Origin: Armadillidium nasatum
Taxonomy: Eukaryota; Arthropoda; Malacostraca; Isopoda; Armadillidiidae
Length of the DNA: 64,000 nucleotides
Assembly: GCA_009176605.1 (NCBI GenBank)
Contig: SEYY01000988.1
Span: 7,501-71,500 of the forward strand
Direction of reading: 5' to 3'
In this document: positions 49,485 to 63,221 of the stretch, piece after piece
Numbering within the stretch: the first letter of the stretch is position 1
Layout of the letters: each line of letters starts with the position of its first letter
Made by a program: the position numbers and the translations under genes
Notes under the pieces: generated by a model
Told to the model about the DNA's origin: nothing
Databases searched by the model: none
Seen by the model: the letters and a program-made list of their open reading frames with translations, nothing else

Positions 49485-49610
49485 GGTATCTTTATTTGAC
49501 AGGGGTAGACATCATTTGATGATAACCTTATTTCTGTAGAATTATAAAATGGGGAATTAAATTTATTTTTTGTTGTTGAATGTTGTGCATTGTTTAATTT
49601 GATACTAATT
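49485..49610 (+). repeat. 125-bp direct repeat, copy 1
   Basis: Contains GGGGTAGACATCATTTGATG and TTTTTTGTTGTTGAATGTTG. Repeated at 49793-49918 about 308 bp downstream. Confidence 0.85.
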
Positions 49611-49792
49611 TTCCTTTGAGACTTATTATTATTATTATTATTGTTATTATTATTAATTTAGGATTTAATTTAAATATCATCATTTCCTTCAATATTATTT
49701 AAGTGATTTTAATGTTTTCGTTATTAATGATTTTATTTAAAATTCATATCATTTTCATTTTATCTATATTGAATTATTATACGTTATATGAC

Positions 49793-49918
49793 AATCTTTA
49801 TTTAACAGGGGTAGACATCATTTGATGATTACCTTAGTTCTGTAGAATTATAAAATGGGAAATTAAATTTATTTTTTGTTGTTGAATGTTGTGCATTGTT
49901 TAATTTGATACTAATTAA
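49793..49918 (+). repeat. 125-bp direct repeat, copy 2
   Basis: Nearly identical to 49485-49610. It is followed by AAAGATAAATAGATAATTTT, which itself recurs near 50651. Confidence 0.85.
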
Positions 49919-50098
49919 AGATAAATAGATAATTTTCAATCAAAATGTTTAAGAATATTTATTCTTAGGATTAGGCTTGTTATTTATAGGTTTTCAGTTA
50001 CCATATTTAAATTGGTTAGAGAATATTTATATTTAACACAATAATTGAATAAGTAATAGGTTAGATAGGTGAGGCCTCTAGATTGAGTGGTTAGGTAG

Positions 50099-50208
<110 letters not shown>

Positions 50209-50471
50209 CTAGCATTTAAATAAGTAAAATTTTACTATATTTTATCCAAAGTTTGTTTGTCTTGTCCATTTTTGTTCGAGTTCGCCTTGAGTAAGTTTCA
50301 TGGTAAATTAAACAAGATACATAGTTCTTCAGTGAGTACTTGTTGTATGATTTTCTCCAACTTTGGAGGAATTATTATTAATTTTTGAAGAAAAAAATTT
50401 GAAGAAAAATTCAGACTCCAATTCCATGAAAAATTGATGATTCTTCCAATTCTCAAAGCAGATTACTCATT

Positions 50472-50626
<155 letters not shown>

Positions 50627-50764
50627 CAATTTCATCCTTCAAACTATAATTAAAGATAAATAGATAATTTTCAATCAAAATATTTATATTTTGAAAGAAA
50701 ATCATGCCTTTAAAACATTCAATAAATCAATAAATTTATAACATTTAAAAACTTTTAACATTAC

Positions 50765-50914
50765 CTTAGCTAGGCTGGCTGTAAACAAAACACATTCATA
50801 TAGTTCTCCCATTTTTTGAAGAAATTCATCTACAAATGGCCTCTTTAAAACATAAACTTGATGAACGGTGCCATCAATTTCTACAGGAACTATAAAATCA
50901 GCATTGCTGATGGG
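50765..50914 (-). CDS. CTDSP: CTD small phosphatase (CTDSP/SCP family), internal exon
   Basis: Coding exon of 50 codons preceding the exon at 4196-4381. The translation begins [20 protein letters not shown], continues [20 protein letters not shown], and ends [11 protein letters not shown]. This corresponds to the segment just after the DLDETLVHSSFK active-site block of CTDSP1/2/L. The 5' splice site is AAG followed by GTAATG at 50764. The 3' splice site is TATATGCAG before CCC at 50914, with (TA)n immediately upstream where a pyrimidine tract would be expected. Both borders are in phase 0. The active-site exon was not found between 50915 and 64000, so it should lie to the right of the window. 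Confidence 0.93.
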
Positions 50915-50915
50915 C

Positions 50916-50920
<5 letters not shown>

Positions 50921-51010
<90 letters not shown>
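50921..51010. repeat. (TA)n microsatellite at a 3' splice site
   Basis: Ends a few bases from the AG of the CTDSP exon; on the transcribed strand it forms the whole region upstream of the acceptor. Confidence 0.97.
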
Positions 51011-51012
<2 letters not shown>

Positions 51013-51136
51013 TCGCTGTTAAATCAAACCGGCATATGTGCAAAATTTGAGTTTTTTAGTTGTTGGTGTCAAAAAATTTCCTTTTTTCACGTCCATTTTT
51101 GTTGAACCGGCATATCGTATAGTTGAATATAAATCA
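51011..51136. other. Possible transposon end next to assembly gap
   Basis: CGTCGCTGTTAAATCAAACC follows (TA)n. AACCGGCATAT occurs twice, at about 51029 and about 51104. This may be one end of an unknown element whose remainder lies in the gap. Confidence 0.35.
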
Positions 51137-51236
51137 NNNNNNNNNNNNNNNNNNNNNNNNNNNNNNNNNNNNNNNNNNNNNNNNNNNNNNNNNNNNNNNN
51201 NNNNNNNNNNNNNNNNNNNNNNNNNNNNNNNNNNNN
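51137..51236. other. Assembly gap (100 N)
   Basis: Exactly 100 undetermined bases; true length unknown. Confidence 0.99.
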
Positions 51237-52440
51237 GTTTAGTAGAAGGGAAAGAAAATGGAATGTACACCTCCATGCCAGAGAGAATCACCTCAGTGAT
51301 GTGTTCTGCAATAATCATTCCACGGGAAATCAAAGTAGTACAACCGCAAGTCCAACCAGCTTGCGGAACCGAAATGCCACAAATGTTTCCTTTCAATAGA
51401 AGGGGGTCTTTCCTGTGGAAGACTTGAAGAGATAGAAGAGGATACAGAGATAAGAAGGTGATCGGAGGAACCCAGAGGAGGAAAAAGTTTAACAGTATAA
51501 GGAGAAGGATTAGAAGTTAGAAAAAGGTTAAGAATGTTGGGTTCATCTCCAAGACGATAAGGGATACGAGTAGGGAGCTGCACCAACTGCTCAAGGTCGT
51601 TTTGGATAGTGAAATGGAAGGCATGTTCACCAGCTGTGTCATGAGAGCTAGAAGAAAGCTATTGGCAGTGGTGAACATTGAAATCACCTAATATGATGAT
51701 TTCAGAGAAAGGAGAAGAAGAGAGAATGCGCTCTATTTTGGAGTTTAAATAGTCAAAGAATTTAGGATAGTCAGTAGAACTAGGAGATAAATAAACAGAA
51801 CAAATGAATTAGTCGTAGAATGGCAAGAGAGCCTAAGCCATAAGGTGGAAATTTCAGAAGACTCCAAATTAGAGATGTGAGAACAAACAACATTATTGGG
51901 TACATATGCACAACAACCGCCTTTGGCTGAAAATTGAGGATAGAGACAGTAGGAAGAAAAAGAATAGGGTTTGCTGTCAGAATGCTCAAACATCTTAGTT
52001 TCGGTCAAGAATAAGAGGTGATGTTCAACAAAGTTTAATTTAGAGTGCAGACCACGAATGTTGCAGAAATTATTGGAAAGAATAGGCCGCACATCAGGAC
52101 TAACCGGCTGTAGTCCTGGTGTCACCAACCCCATCACCAGAGACTACCAACTCCAAAGTGGTGATGGGGGAAATGGTGGATGAGGGGCTATTTTTGGAAG
52201 CCGCCCCCCAGGGCTTCTCTAAGGCTACTTTTGTTGATGCCACTATTTATTTTATTTTATTTTTTTAAAAGGGTGACTGTATTAATGTTTTGTGTGTGCA
52301 AAGGAGAGCCTACTCCATGTAGAAGGTGAGCGCGAAATGGAACGAACCATTGGGCACTGAGATGAGATGAGAAGTACCCTTAACATCCCCTATACCCAAT
52401 GGGGGTAATCTCATCCCCTCGGAAGCGCTACTTCCCTCCC
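51237..52440 (-). mobile_element. Jockey-like LINE 5' part (same family as 4945-7314)
   Basis: The minus strand carries a 5' untranslated region (52440-52140) and an endonuclease domain: ILSNNFCNIRGLHSKLNFVE, HHLLFLTETKMF, AKGGCCAYVPNNVVCSHISN (about 52080-51850), [20 protein letters not shown]-like sequence (about 51630-51560), and PLGSSDHLL (about 51470). The following spacer with [15 protein letters not shown] ends at the gap. It contains a few frameshifts. The 5' end at 52440 adjoins (TA)n. A gap next to the 3' side means the downstream extent is unknown. Confidence 0.85.
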
Positions 52441-52453
52441 CCTATATATATAT

Positions 52454-52536
<83 letters not shown>
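52441..52536. repeat. (TA)n microsatellite
   Basis: Lies between the 5' end of one LINE and the 3' end of the next, both on the minus strand. Confidence 0.97.
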
Positions 52537-52538
<2 letters not shown>

Positions 52539-53989
52539 ACCCATCACCTTTCCCACTCTCGCGGGGTGGTGCCCGTCACAGTTCACTCACACACACATAT
52601 CCACACTATCTCCCTTCCCCCATCACCACTGCCCTCCGCAACTCTCCTACCTTCGTCCACATTCAAACCAATCCACCCCCCAATATCTCCCTCACCCCAT
52701 CCATCCACCTCGGCCTTCCCCTCCCCCTTCCTCGCATCTCATCACTCTACCCACCATCCTATTCTCATCCATTCTACATATATGCTCACATCTTAATACA
52801 CCCTCTTCCATCCACACATTTCCCTTATTCTTTCGTTTCTGATTCTATCTACCCTCCTTAACCCACATATAGCCCTCAATCCTTTCATCTCAAAAACTTC
52901 CAATCTTTTCCTCATCTGAGCATACATCACCCATGTTTCACACCCATACATTGCAGAAGATAGACACATACTCTCAAACATTCTTACCCTATTTTTTTTT
53001 TATATTCTCCCCTTCTTCCATACTTCCCTCAGTCCCCCATCCCTTTCATTCCCTCCATCACTATTATTTCCCCATACATCCCCCCTTTTCCCTCCACCAG
53101 CATTCCCAGATATTTAAATTCTTCTACCTCCTAAATTTCTCCCCTCACCTCGACACCACCACCCTTCATTCTTCCCCTCTTACTGCCTCATCCCTCACCC
53201 TAATCTTCATCACTTTACTCTTTGTTGAGTTTACCTTTAATACCTTTGACAAACATTCTCACACAAACTCCTTCACCAACATTCTTAGCTTCTCCTTAGA
53301 TTCTGCAACTAACACCGCATCATCCTCGAACAACAAGACATTTACCTCCCATTCACCCCCTCCACTTCTCAACCCAAAACTCTTCCCTTCCATCTCTATT
53401 CCCCTTTAATAACACCATCTATTAACACATTAAATAACCACAGAGACTTAACACACCCCTGCCTCAGTCCAATTCACATGTTAAACCATTCAGTCAGTTC
53501 CCTCCTCACCTTCACTCTACAGTTCTCATAAAATGATTTATTCCCATTCAATAATCTACCTCTCACTCCCCCCTCCCTTAGAACCTCAAACAATTTCCCC
53601 CTACAAACTCTATCATATGCCTTTTCCGAATCATAAAGCATACATACCCCATTTTATCTTTCTCATGCAATTTTTCACCAATCATTCTCAGTGTAAACAC
53701 CTGATCCACACATCCCCTACCTTCTCGAAAACCTCCCTGTTCCTCCCCCACTCTCTCTCTCTCTTGTCAATTCTTTCACTTTTGATACTAAAACTCTCCC
53801 ATAAATTTTCCCTACTACACTCAACAAGCTTATCTCCTATAATTCCTTCACACAATCTTATCCCCCTTCTCTTATATATCGGCACTTTACAGGCATCTTG
53901 CCACTCCTGAGGTACTTTTCCCTCTACCCAACATATTAAACATTTTCACCACCCAGTCAACTAACTATCTCTCCCGCTCCAACCCTTAT
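52537..53989 (-). mobile_element. RTE-like LINE, decayed
   Basis: Minus-strand RT of the family seen at 15375-16431, covering more of the RT core: GEEQ-type upstream region, KRRGIRLCEGIIGDKLVEC (about 53875-53820), SEKAYDRVCRGKLFEVLREG (about 53630-53570), IGLRQGCVKSLWLFN (about 53470), then FKYLGMLV, and CLSSAMYGCETWVMYAQMRK (about 52965-52910). The tail is CACCACCCCGCGAGAGTGGG then AAAGGTGATGGGT before (TA)n at 52537. Many frameshifts and stops. Confidence 0.8.
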
Positions 53990-53991
53990 AT

Positions 53992-54085
<94 letters not shown>
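53990..54085. repeat. (TA)n microsatellite
   Basis: Between the RTE-like LINE and the next MITE. Confidence 0.97.
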
Positions 54086-54617
<532 letters not shown>

Positions 54618-54917
54618 ATACAAATATACAAGTTTTATATCCCCCCCAAAAAAATTTTTTTTTTTTAAATGTTGACCTACATTTGAGGTCACGGTTTGAC
54701 CTCTTTCTCATTCGCTGAGAGAAAAAGTTATAGATGCAAAAAATGAAGACACATTCATTTGCTATAAGAATCAACAATAAAAACTTTGATTATGCTTATA
54801 CTTTATCCTAATTTAGGTTTTAAGTAAACATTTATACAAGTCAAATTTTATTATTTGTCTTAAAGTTAATATAATTTCCTTTTATTTATTGACACATTTT
54901 TTTTTTTACAGATTTTG

Positions 54918-54919
54918 AA

Positions 54920-55009
<90 letters not shown>
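54918..55009. repeat. (TA)n microsatellite inside transposon
   Basis: Internal to the long-inverted-repeat element. Confidence 0.97.
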
Positions 55010-55013
<4 letters not shown>

Positions 55014-55403
55014 CCTAATTTTTTGCAAAATAAAAAAAAAAATGGTTCACCATCATACATATTGTGCCGACCCACTGAGAAAACATAAGAGGAAAATATA
55101 TAAATATATTAGAAAATTGTCTGTCAATGTTTTTTGTACAAAATGATGATGAAATTATTAAAGTGAATGAAGGTTCTTACTTATGCCTTAATTGCAAGAA
55201 AAAATACAGAATCTTGGTGCATTACCTAAGGAAATAGAAGGTCAAAAACATGTTGGTTCTGAATTAAACATTAATTTAAGTGAAGATAGTTCTTTTGAAA
55301 AGGGGAACTCTAGTACCAGCTTTGAAGATGAGAAAAAAGCAGATATAAATATTCAGAAACTTCTACACTTATTGGCTCAAACAGCAATAAAGAAAAGTAA
55401 GTA

Positions 55404-55413
55404 ATATATATAT

Positions 55414-55480
<67 letters not shown>
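55404..55480. repeat. (TA)n microsatellite inside transposon
   Basis: Starts just where the transposase-like reading frame ends (AAGAAAAGTAAGTAATATA). Confidence 0.97.
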
Positions 55481-55483
<3 letters not shown>

Positions 55484-55493
55484 CTTGTATATT

Positions 55494-55766
55494 CGCATTC
55501 TTTGATCTTTCCCGATTTTAAATATGTAAAAGTTATAAATTTATGACTAGTATTACTCAAGTTATAGATATCAAAAGCAGGTGACCTTCGTCAATGACAT
55601 CAAAATCACTGAGGTCAGTACGTTTGACCTATTGGTCAGATTGACCTATAACTTTCAGAAATTAATTCAGGGATTAAAACAACCCTGTACACCAAAAATA
55701 AGCAAATTCTGAGAGATGAGGGTGTATTTTTTTAAAAAAAGTGGTTGATCTTACAGAGAATTCCCC

Positions 55767-55768
<2 letters not shown>
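55494..55768 (-). repeat. Right terminal inverted repeat of DNA transposon
   Basis: About 275 bp, the inverse of 54362-54617. The outer end is GGTTGATCTTACAGAGAATT, then CC. Confidence 0.85.

Positions 55769-55833
<65 letters not shown>
55769..55833. repeat. (TA)n microsatellite
   Basis: Shared boundary between the DNA transposon and the gypsy 5' LTR. Confidence 0.97.
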
Positions 55834-55837
<4 letters not shown>

Positions 55838-56227
55838 ATTGCTTTTTGTAAATATAATTTAATTAAATAATATCGATATAAATAAGGTCGATATCGGGTA
55901 TTTTGATATCGTGAATGCCCAATGCCTATAGATATCGATATAATAGCATCATATATTCGAACGAAAAAAACCGGTAAAACAACACTGTTAAAATTTGTGA
56001 CTCTGTAATTGAAATTATACAATAAAATATTAAACAGTGTAACATTTCAATAAACCCACTGTACATATGGTTTAATTAAAATAAAAAAAAAAATCAAAAG
56101 GTAAGAAATAAAAATAAATATATAGAAGAACTCTAGGTCCGCACGAAAGGCTAAGCAAACTAACGACCTTAAGGCTAAATAGCCATATTAAGCAAGACTT
56201 TAATTTTGCTACTTTATCTTATATGCA
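55834..56227 (+). repeat. 5' LTR of gypsy element, start truncated
   Basis: Matches 62734-63132; it ends TATATGCA just before the primer-binding site. The first roughly 85 bp of the LTR are replaced by (TA)n. Confidence 0.85.
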
Positions 56228-56374
56228 AGTGGTTGATTCCCAGAGTGACAATATAGAACAAATATAATAAATAAATAAATAAAAAATTTTTTAAATAAGA
56301 AATAAATAAAGTCATAATAAAAAAAAAAAAAAAAAATTTTTTTTACAAAGGCCTAGACCTACATCGAAATTCGT

Positions 56375-57260
56375 GTGCAGAAATTATAAAACAAACCAGA
56401 AATTAAATTTACAATAACTGTGTTTATGAAGTATTAAAAGAAATTTTATGGAAAATTTTTAAAATATTTTAGGCTTAAAGCTGAAATGAAATAGGGCCAA
56501 CTTACTCTAGCATCTAAATTGCTTATTATGCAGAATTTATCTCCCATACTATTGAACTAAAAAAACAGTGTTTATGGGAAATTAATGGTACTTTTAAGAA
56601 AATTTATAATACTTTAAGCCTAGTATTGGAAATAAGCAAAAGCAAAAGCTAGTCTACCCTGTAACAAGCTATAATTGGTAATAGTTTAGCTTGGGGAAGT
56701 AAAAAATTTCTTAAGTTTTTATCATTCATATCAAATAAAAAGTGACTTATAGTGACAGTGCATCAATAAACAGTGATATTTAATAAAATAAAATAACAAT
56801 TAAATAAAAATTTTGGAAACAGTAATAATAATAAAGCTAAATAAATAAATAAATAACTAATGAATTAATAGAACTTCTAGCCTAATTGTTCTTTATGCAG
56901 CATTGGGCTCTTACATAAAATTACAATACAAACTTGCTTTTATGTAGAATTAATAGACATTTTATGAAAATTTCAATTGCCTTAGCCTAACCTGAAAATA
57001 TGCAGGCTAAGCTATTCTATACAACGTACAGGGTGATACTTTAGAATAGCGCGCATAAATTTTTTTAAATTTACCAGTGTATCAAATGAAAAGTTATAAG
57101 TGACAGTGAATTGGTGAACTTTTATATTTAATAAAATATAACATTTAAATAATATTCGAAAACAATTATTAATAATTAAAATAAATAAATACATAAGTAA
57201 ATAATTAAATATATGGGTGCTAGAACAGTCTAACCATAAAGAGGAAATAAATTGAAACAA
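56375..57260 (+). repeat. Diverged tandem repeats in gypsy leader
   Basis: Related blocks begin TGCAGAAATTATAAA (about 56375), ATGCAGAATTTATC (about 56528) and ATGCAGCATTGGGC (about 56895). The last two run about 367 bp each and share phrases such as AGTGACAGTG and ATATTTAATAAAATA. They lie between the primer-binding site and gag. A run of about 44 A follows at 57277-57320. Confidence 0.6.
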
Positions 57261-57276
57261 CCCACTTACTGTTTTG

Positions 57277-57323
<47 letters not shown>

Positions 57324-60300
57324 AATAAATAAATAAAACTATAAAACCAAAAAGACGATATAACAATTCTACGATGCCTTCAAGAAAAAATAATAAAAAT
57401 AGGCATAACAATAACAACATTCTAGAGACTTCGGCTTCTGGCATTTCAATAACTCCCCTGGAAGATGATACTGAAGCTCGACCTAATGAAACCAATAACA
57501 GAGGCACAGATAGGCCAATTCAACGAACTTCAGAAAGAAGTTCCTCCAGTGGAAGTTCATCTTCCAGAAGTCCATCACCTCAAAATAGGAAAACTCTTAC
57601 TACACAAGATTTACCAAAATTTGATAAGAGAGATATAGAAAGATGGTTAACCAAAGTGGAATGGCTTTTCCTGCTTTATTGTGTGAATAAGCCTATTGAA
57701 AGAACTCAACTTATCGGACCATTGTTACCATCGGCCATTATATCCAAAATTCAACCACCTTTAACTGAGAATACTTATGAGGAGTTGAAAAAAGTTTTGA
57801 AAGCTACATATGAACCTTCAGCCCGGGAAAGAGTTACAGACTTGTTTCAACAAAAATTAAAACCTGGTGAAAAACCATCGGAATATTTGAATCGAATAAG
57901 GGTTTCACTTGGAGATTCGGCATTCGAAAGTATGATTCAGAATAATGAAACAGTCGCAAAAGAAATGTTCTTACAAGTATTACCTGAGGATATTGCAGCA
58001 ACGCTCGAAGTATTAACAGGAGATTTATCAATATATAAAATGGCTGATGCTGCTGACAAGTATATGAGTCGCAGAAGCAGAATTGCAGCAAACCCTTATC
58101 ATAATGAATCTGTTAATGCCATATCCCCTTTTTCTACAAGAACAAGAGAACTCACACCTCCACCTTCAAATTCTTTCCTTGCCGCGAGGTGGCTAAACTT
58201 TCCACCCAAGTTGCAGAGGCTATTAAAAAGTTAGACGACTTTTCAACAAAGCTTCATAAAATAGATATAAGAGTAACAAGACTTGAAGATAGTCGAACAA
58301 GAGGTTACTCAAATAGGGGCAGATCACCTTCAAGTTATAGACCAGAAGGTGCTCTTTGCTACTATCATTACAAGTTTCGAGAAAAAGCTACAAGATGCCA
58401 AGGAGGTACTTGTCGATGGGCACCCAGGGAAGCCCAACTTTCAACGTCAGGACCATCTCCTTCAACCCCGCCGGGAAACGGATCTTAGGGGCTAACATCA
58501 GCCCCTCAAAAAGAGAAATTAAAAGTGAAATTTAAAAATAAAGTGAAGTGTATAATAGTTAGTGATAAAAGTGTTAATATTAAATATGAAAAATTAAGAA
58601 AGGAAGAAGGTAAAAGCTATTCCCAGGCAAATGAGGTTTATAATATTGCTAATAATGATACTAATTCATTGAATACTTTTATAAATAAGGTAAACTATAA
58701 CAATGCTCAACTTCATGGGAATGAGATTGCTACTACTGATTTAAAACCATCTGTTTTAAACGAAAGAGTATCTCAGTCTACTGAACTTAAGCATTGTTCT
58801 GAGTATAATAGGTTTAAAAATAAAAATCTGCATTCACAACATGGTGAAAGGCCAGTCTTTGAACAAGAGCCATCAGCTCTTTGCAAATATACTGCGATGC
58901 CTGTTGAAAATGCAAATTTTTATAAGGGTACGACTCCAAAAATTTATGAATGTTTTAAATATGTCTAAACCCAATTTACAATTTAACAGTCTATACCGTA
59001 TTTTTGATGCTAACTCTAAAGAGTTATTTGTTATAGATTGTGGAAGTACAGTATCCATTATTAAGGCTTCAGCAGAAGATAAAAAAGAACCTATTGGTTT
59101 TCTTACTGCTGCTAATGGAACGCAAATTAACATATATAACGTTGAAACAAAAAGGTTAAATTTTTTGTTGCGTAGAGATTATGAACATACATTCTTAATC
59201 TGTGATGTAATTAGTAATATTTTAGGAATAGATTTCTTTCATAAATATAACTTTTTAATAGATTTTAGCAATCATACAATTATTGATGCTAAGACAAAAA
59301 GCTCTTGTGATGTAATTGTAGGAAATGATGTGGAGTCTGTACCCATAAAAAGAATTGATCATATTGTAAATGTTACTCTATCTCCCAAATTGCCTTCCGC
59401 GCCTTCTCTTTATTCTAATCTATTATTTAATTTTAAGGAAATATTTACTGATTTATATTTAAATAATAGCGCAGAGTTATGTAATAATGGTAGTACAATG
59501 GTAAATGAAAATATACTTAATGGTAAAAATAATGCTGGGAGTAGCAACATAAACAATTCTTCCTGTAGGTATAAAAATAATAAAATTAAAAATAGAAGTG
59601 AAATAAATAATAGTGATAGCAGTGAATATACAAATAAAGTGTTAAAATTTCCCCTTACATCCCCAGAATATGAGGCCTTAAAAGAGTTGGTCCCATATAA
59701 ATTTGAGGTAAGAGGACCTCCCATAAATATAAAAAGCAGAAGAATTTCAACATGCCTATATGACAAAGCTAAAGTGGAATTAGGCAAGTTAGTTAATGCT
59801 GGGGTCTTATCTCCTTCACATTCACCATGGGGGTTTCCAATTTCCGTTTTGCCAAAACCCTCAGGTGGAGTCCGCATTGTAGCTGACCTGAGGCTTCTCA
59901 ACAAAAGAGCAGTTCGTGACAATTTTAGTTTGCCAAATTTGGGAGATTTTTCAAACATTCTTGCTGGTGCAAAAGTTTTTTCTGTCCTTGATCTCAAGAA
60001 GGCCTTCTATAATTTAAAAGTTCACCCCGATTGTAGAAAGTTTTTAACAATTAACACCCCATATGGGAGCTTTTCGTATAACAGTATAGTTGAAGGTTTT
60101 CATTCTAGTCCCACCAGTTTCACTAAATATATATCTCTAATTCTTTCTCGTATTCCTAATATTTTCATCTATATTGATGACATCCTAATTGCTACTCCAA
60201 CTCATGAGGAGCATTTAAAAGTCTTAGAAATGGTTTTTGATAGGTTAAATTATTTTAATTTAAAACTAAGTGCAGATAAGTGCAAAATTGCCCAACCAAA

Positions 60301-62646
60301 AGTTACATATCTTGGTTTTGATGTGTCGGAAGGTTTTATGCTTCCTAGTGAGGATAAAAGTCTTTCTATATTAAACATTCCAAAACCTAAGACTGTTAAG
60401 GATCTACGTTCTTTTTTAGGAAGTATAAATTATTTCAGATCTTCTCTTCCTGGAATTTCTAATACTATTTCTCCTCTTCTTTCATTTCTAAAAGGTGCTC
60501 CATACTCTCAAAGGAGAGTAAAATGGAATCCTGAAGCTGAAGAAGCATTTAATCTAGCAAAACTTACTCTTAAAAATGCTACTCCTTTGGGGTTTCCTTC
60601 TAATAGTGCCAAAATATCAATTTTCACAGATGCCAGTCAGACAGCCTTGGCTGGTGTTGTAGTTTCTACCGAAAATGAAAAAACTGTTCCACTTGGATTC
60701 TATAGTTATAAATTAAACCCAACTGAAATGAGCTATAGTATTTTTAGCAAGGAACTTCTTGCCTTGGTTAAAACTGTGAAAAAATTTCAACATATCGTAG
60801 AAGGACGAAAGGTAGATGTGTTTTGTGACAATCTCTCAGTCACACAGTCACTTAAAAAGGAGACTGATGCTAATCACTTGCTTGCAAGGGAGCAGCGTTA
60901 CCTAACTTTCTTGTCTGAATATGATTTGACATAACCATATTAAATCTGAAGAAAATATTATGGCTGATTATTTGAGCAGAAATCCTGCTGAGCAGCCAAC
61001 TGCAAGTTCACTGAAATTACCAGCTCCTTCAAATACTGCAGAATATGCAGAAGCAACAAACCATTCACTCCAACTTGGAAGAGAAGACACTGTTACAGAA
61101 GTCCTTCCTGAAGTAAACTGCGATGAAGCATTGGTCACACCAGAGCTTTCTCCACAGCAGGATTCTTTAATAGAGGATGACTGTCCTTCACTGTCATCTA
61201 TTTTCCATATTTCATCCTGTGAAGTGTTTAAACTATTTCAGTGTAAAATTGATTATAAAGAACTTCAAAAAGCACAAGAAACAGATGTGCAACTTCAAAA
61301 ATATTTAAACAAGCAAGAAAATACTAATCTCAAGCTGACCAAGCGAAACTATTATTATAAAAATGACATACTGTCGTTGGTTGTCGATGAATCTATTCCT
61401 CTTTCACCTCGTGTTTTTGTTCCTGAATCTTTCATTATACCTGTTATTTCTTATTCGCATTCAATTGGGCATTTGGAGTCAAGAAAACTTTGACATCTCT
61501 TAGGAAGCGCTTTGTATGGAAGGATATGCCAAAATACACAAAGCAGTTTGTTCTAAGTTGTGATTCATGTCAGAGATCTAAATCATTACGCAAAATAAGC
61601 CCACCATATGAATCTTACCAGCCAGTTTCAGCAAAATTTCAGGTAGTTCATATAGATATTCTTAAAATGCCTGCATGTAAAAATTATAAATATCTTTTAA
61701 CTTTAATTGATAGATTTTCTCGCTATCTCTTTGCTTTCCCACTTAAAAACATAGAAACCTCTACAATTGTGGAGACAATTACACGGGAGTTCTTGCCCAT
61801 AGCTGGAGTGGTAGGAACTTATGTTTCGGATCGTGGTGGACAATTTACTTCTGATTTATTTAAAAGTGTTTGTGAGGAGTTAGGATCCCGACATAACTTT
61901 ACTTCTGCCTATACCCCTCAGAGTAATGGACTCATTGAAAATTCTCATAGAACACTATTGAGGTCTCTTCGAGCCATGCTGTCGGATGAGTTGGAAGATG
62001 TTCAGAATTATTGGTTGGATCTCCTTCCCCTAGTGCTGTTGTGTTTAAGAACTGCACCATTAAACTCAGAAGGAATAACACCTGCTATATTAATGATGGG
62101 TCAAAACCCCTCCCTCCCTGGAGCTTTAATAGAACAAGTAGAGTCCTCATTCCCACTTTCAATAAAAACATACGCAGAAAAATTAAAATTGTTTTTGGGA
62201 CTCCCTCTATCTCCAGAATTTTCTGCCAAAAATCCAAAAATATATGTCCCAAAGAACTTACAAGATGCGAAATTTGTTCTTGTAAAGAACCAACAATATG
62301 GCAGAAACAAACTAGAAGCAGTATACCATGGTCCCTATCCCATTGTAAAATTTTCCGGTAATAATGTATACATAAAAAAGAATAATAAAGTTCAATGCGA
62401 AAATATTATTAATATTAAACCATATTTTAGTTTAAGTAATGAAAGTGATGAATTATGAATATGTGATAAATAAATTGAAGGTGCTATAAAATATATTTTT
62501 GTAATTTTTTTTAATATTTTACATTTTTTTTAAAAATTAAATTTGTACAAATTTTAAGGTATACTATTTGTTAGAATAAGTTTCCTCTAATGCTTTACTT
62601 TTCACTATTTCTTTGAATCACTATTCTAACATCTATGAAAGAAGGT

Positions 62647-63132
62647 TGGGTGTTCAGGTATGAATCTCCAAGTAAACTGGTTACTTGGAAATTCATTCTC
62701 TGGAAGTCACCATCTTGGAGTAAAGAGTATTGATAATAATTGCTTTTTGTAAATATAATTTAATTAAAATAATATCGATATAAATAAGGGTCGATATCGG
62801 GTATTTTGATATCGTGAATGCCCAATGCCTATAGATATCGATATAATAGCATCATATATTCGAACGAAAAAAACCGGTAAACAACACAGTAAAAAAAAAT
62901 TTGTGACTCTGTAAATTGAAATTATTATACAAAATAAAATATTAAACAGTGATAACATTTCAATAAACCCACTGTACATATGGTTTAATTAAAATAAGAA
63001 AAAAATCCTGAAAGGTAAGAAATAAAAATTATTTTATATATAGAAGAACTCTAGGTCCGCACGAAAGGCTAAGCAAACTAACGACCTTAAGGCTAAATAG
63101 CCATCTTAAGCAAGACTACTTATAACTTTGCA
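62647..63132 (+). repeat. 3' LTR of gypsy element
   Basis: Starts TTGGGTGTTCAGG after the purine run GAAAGAAGG and ends CTTTGCA, then (TA)n-rich DNA from about 63140. Confidence 0.85.
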
Positions 63133-63137
63133 AGTAC

Positions 63138-63141
<4 letters not shown>

Positions 63142-63219
<78 letters not shown>
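63142..63219. repeat. (TA)n microsatellite
   Basis: Right flank of the gypsy element. Confidence 0.97.

Positions 63220-63221
<2 letters not shown>

Larger units (their letters stand above)
55834..63132 (+). mobile_element. Ty3/gypsy retrotransposon with two LTRs
   Basis: About 7.3 kb, in gypsy order: 5' LTR, primer-binding site TGGTTGATTCCCAGAGTGAC (56230-56249), a 1.1-kb leader with tandem repeats, gag (about 57374-58500; LPKFDKRDIERWLTKVEWLF), protease region (about 58980-59300; FVIDCGSTVSII, LTAANGTQI), reverse transcriptase (about 59750-60330; LPKPSGGVRIVADLRLLNK, IYIDDILIATP), RNase H (about 60600-60900; FTDASQTALAGVV), integrase (about 61240-62430; HSIGHLESRKL, CDSCQRS, DRGGQFTSDLFKS), 3' LTR. 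The LTR copies are very similar, so insertion was fairly recent. The coding part carries a small number of breaks (about three or four), fewer than the other elements here. The left end meets (TA)n. Confidence 0.92.
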
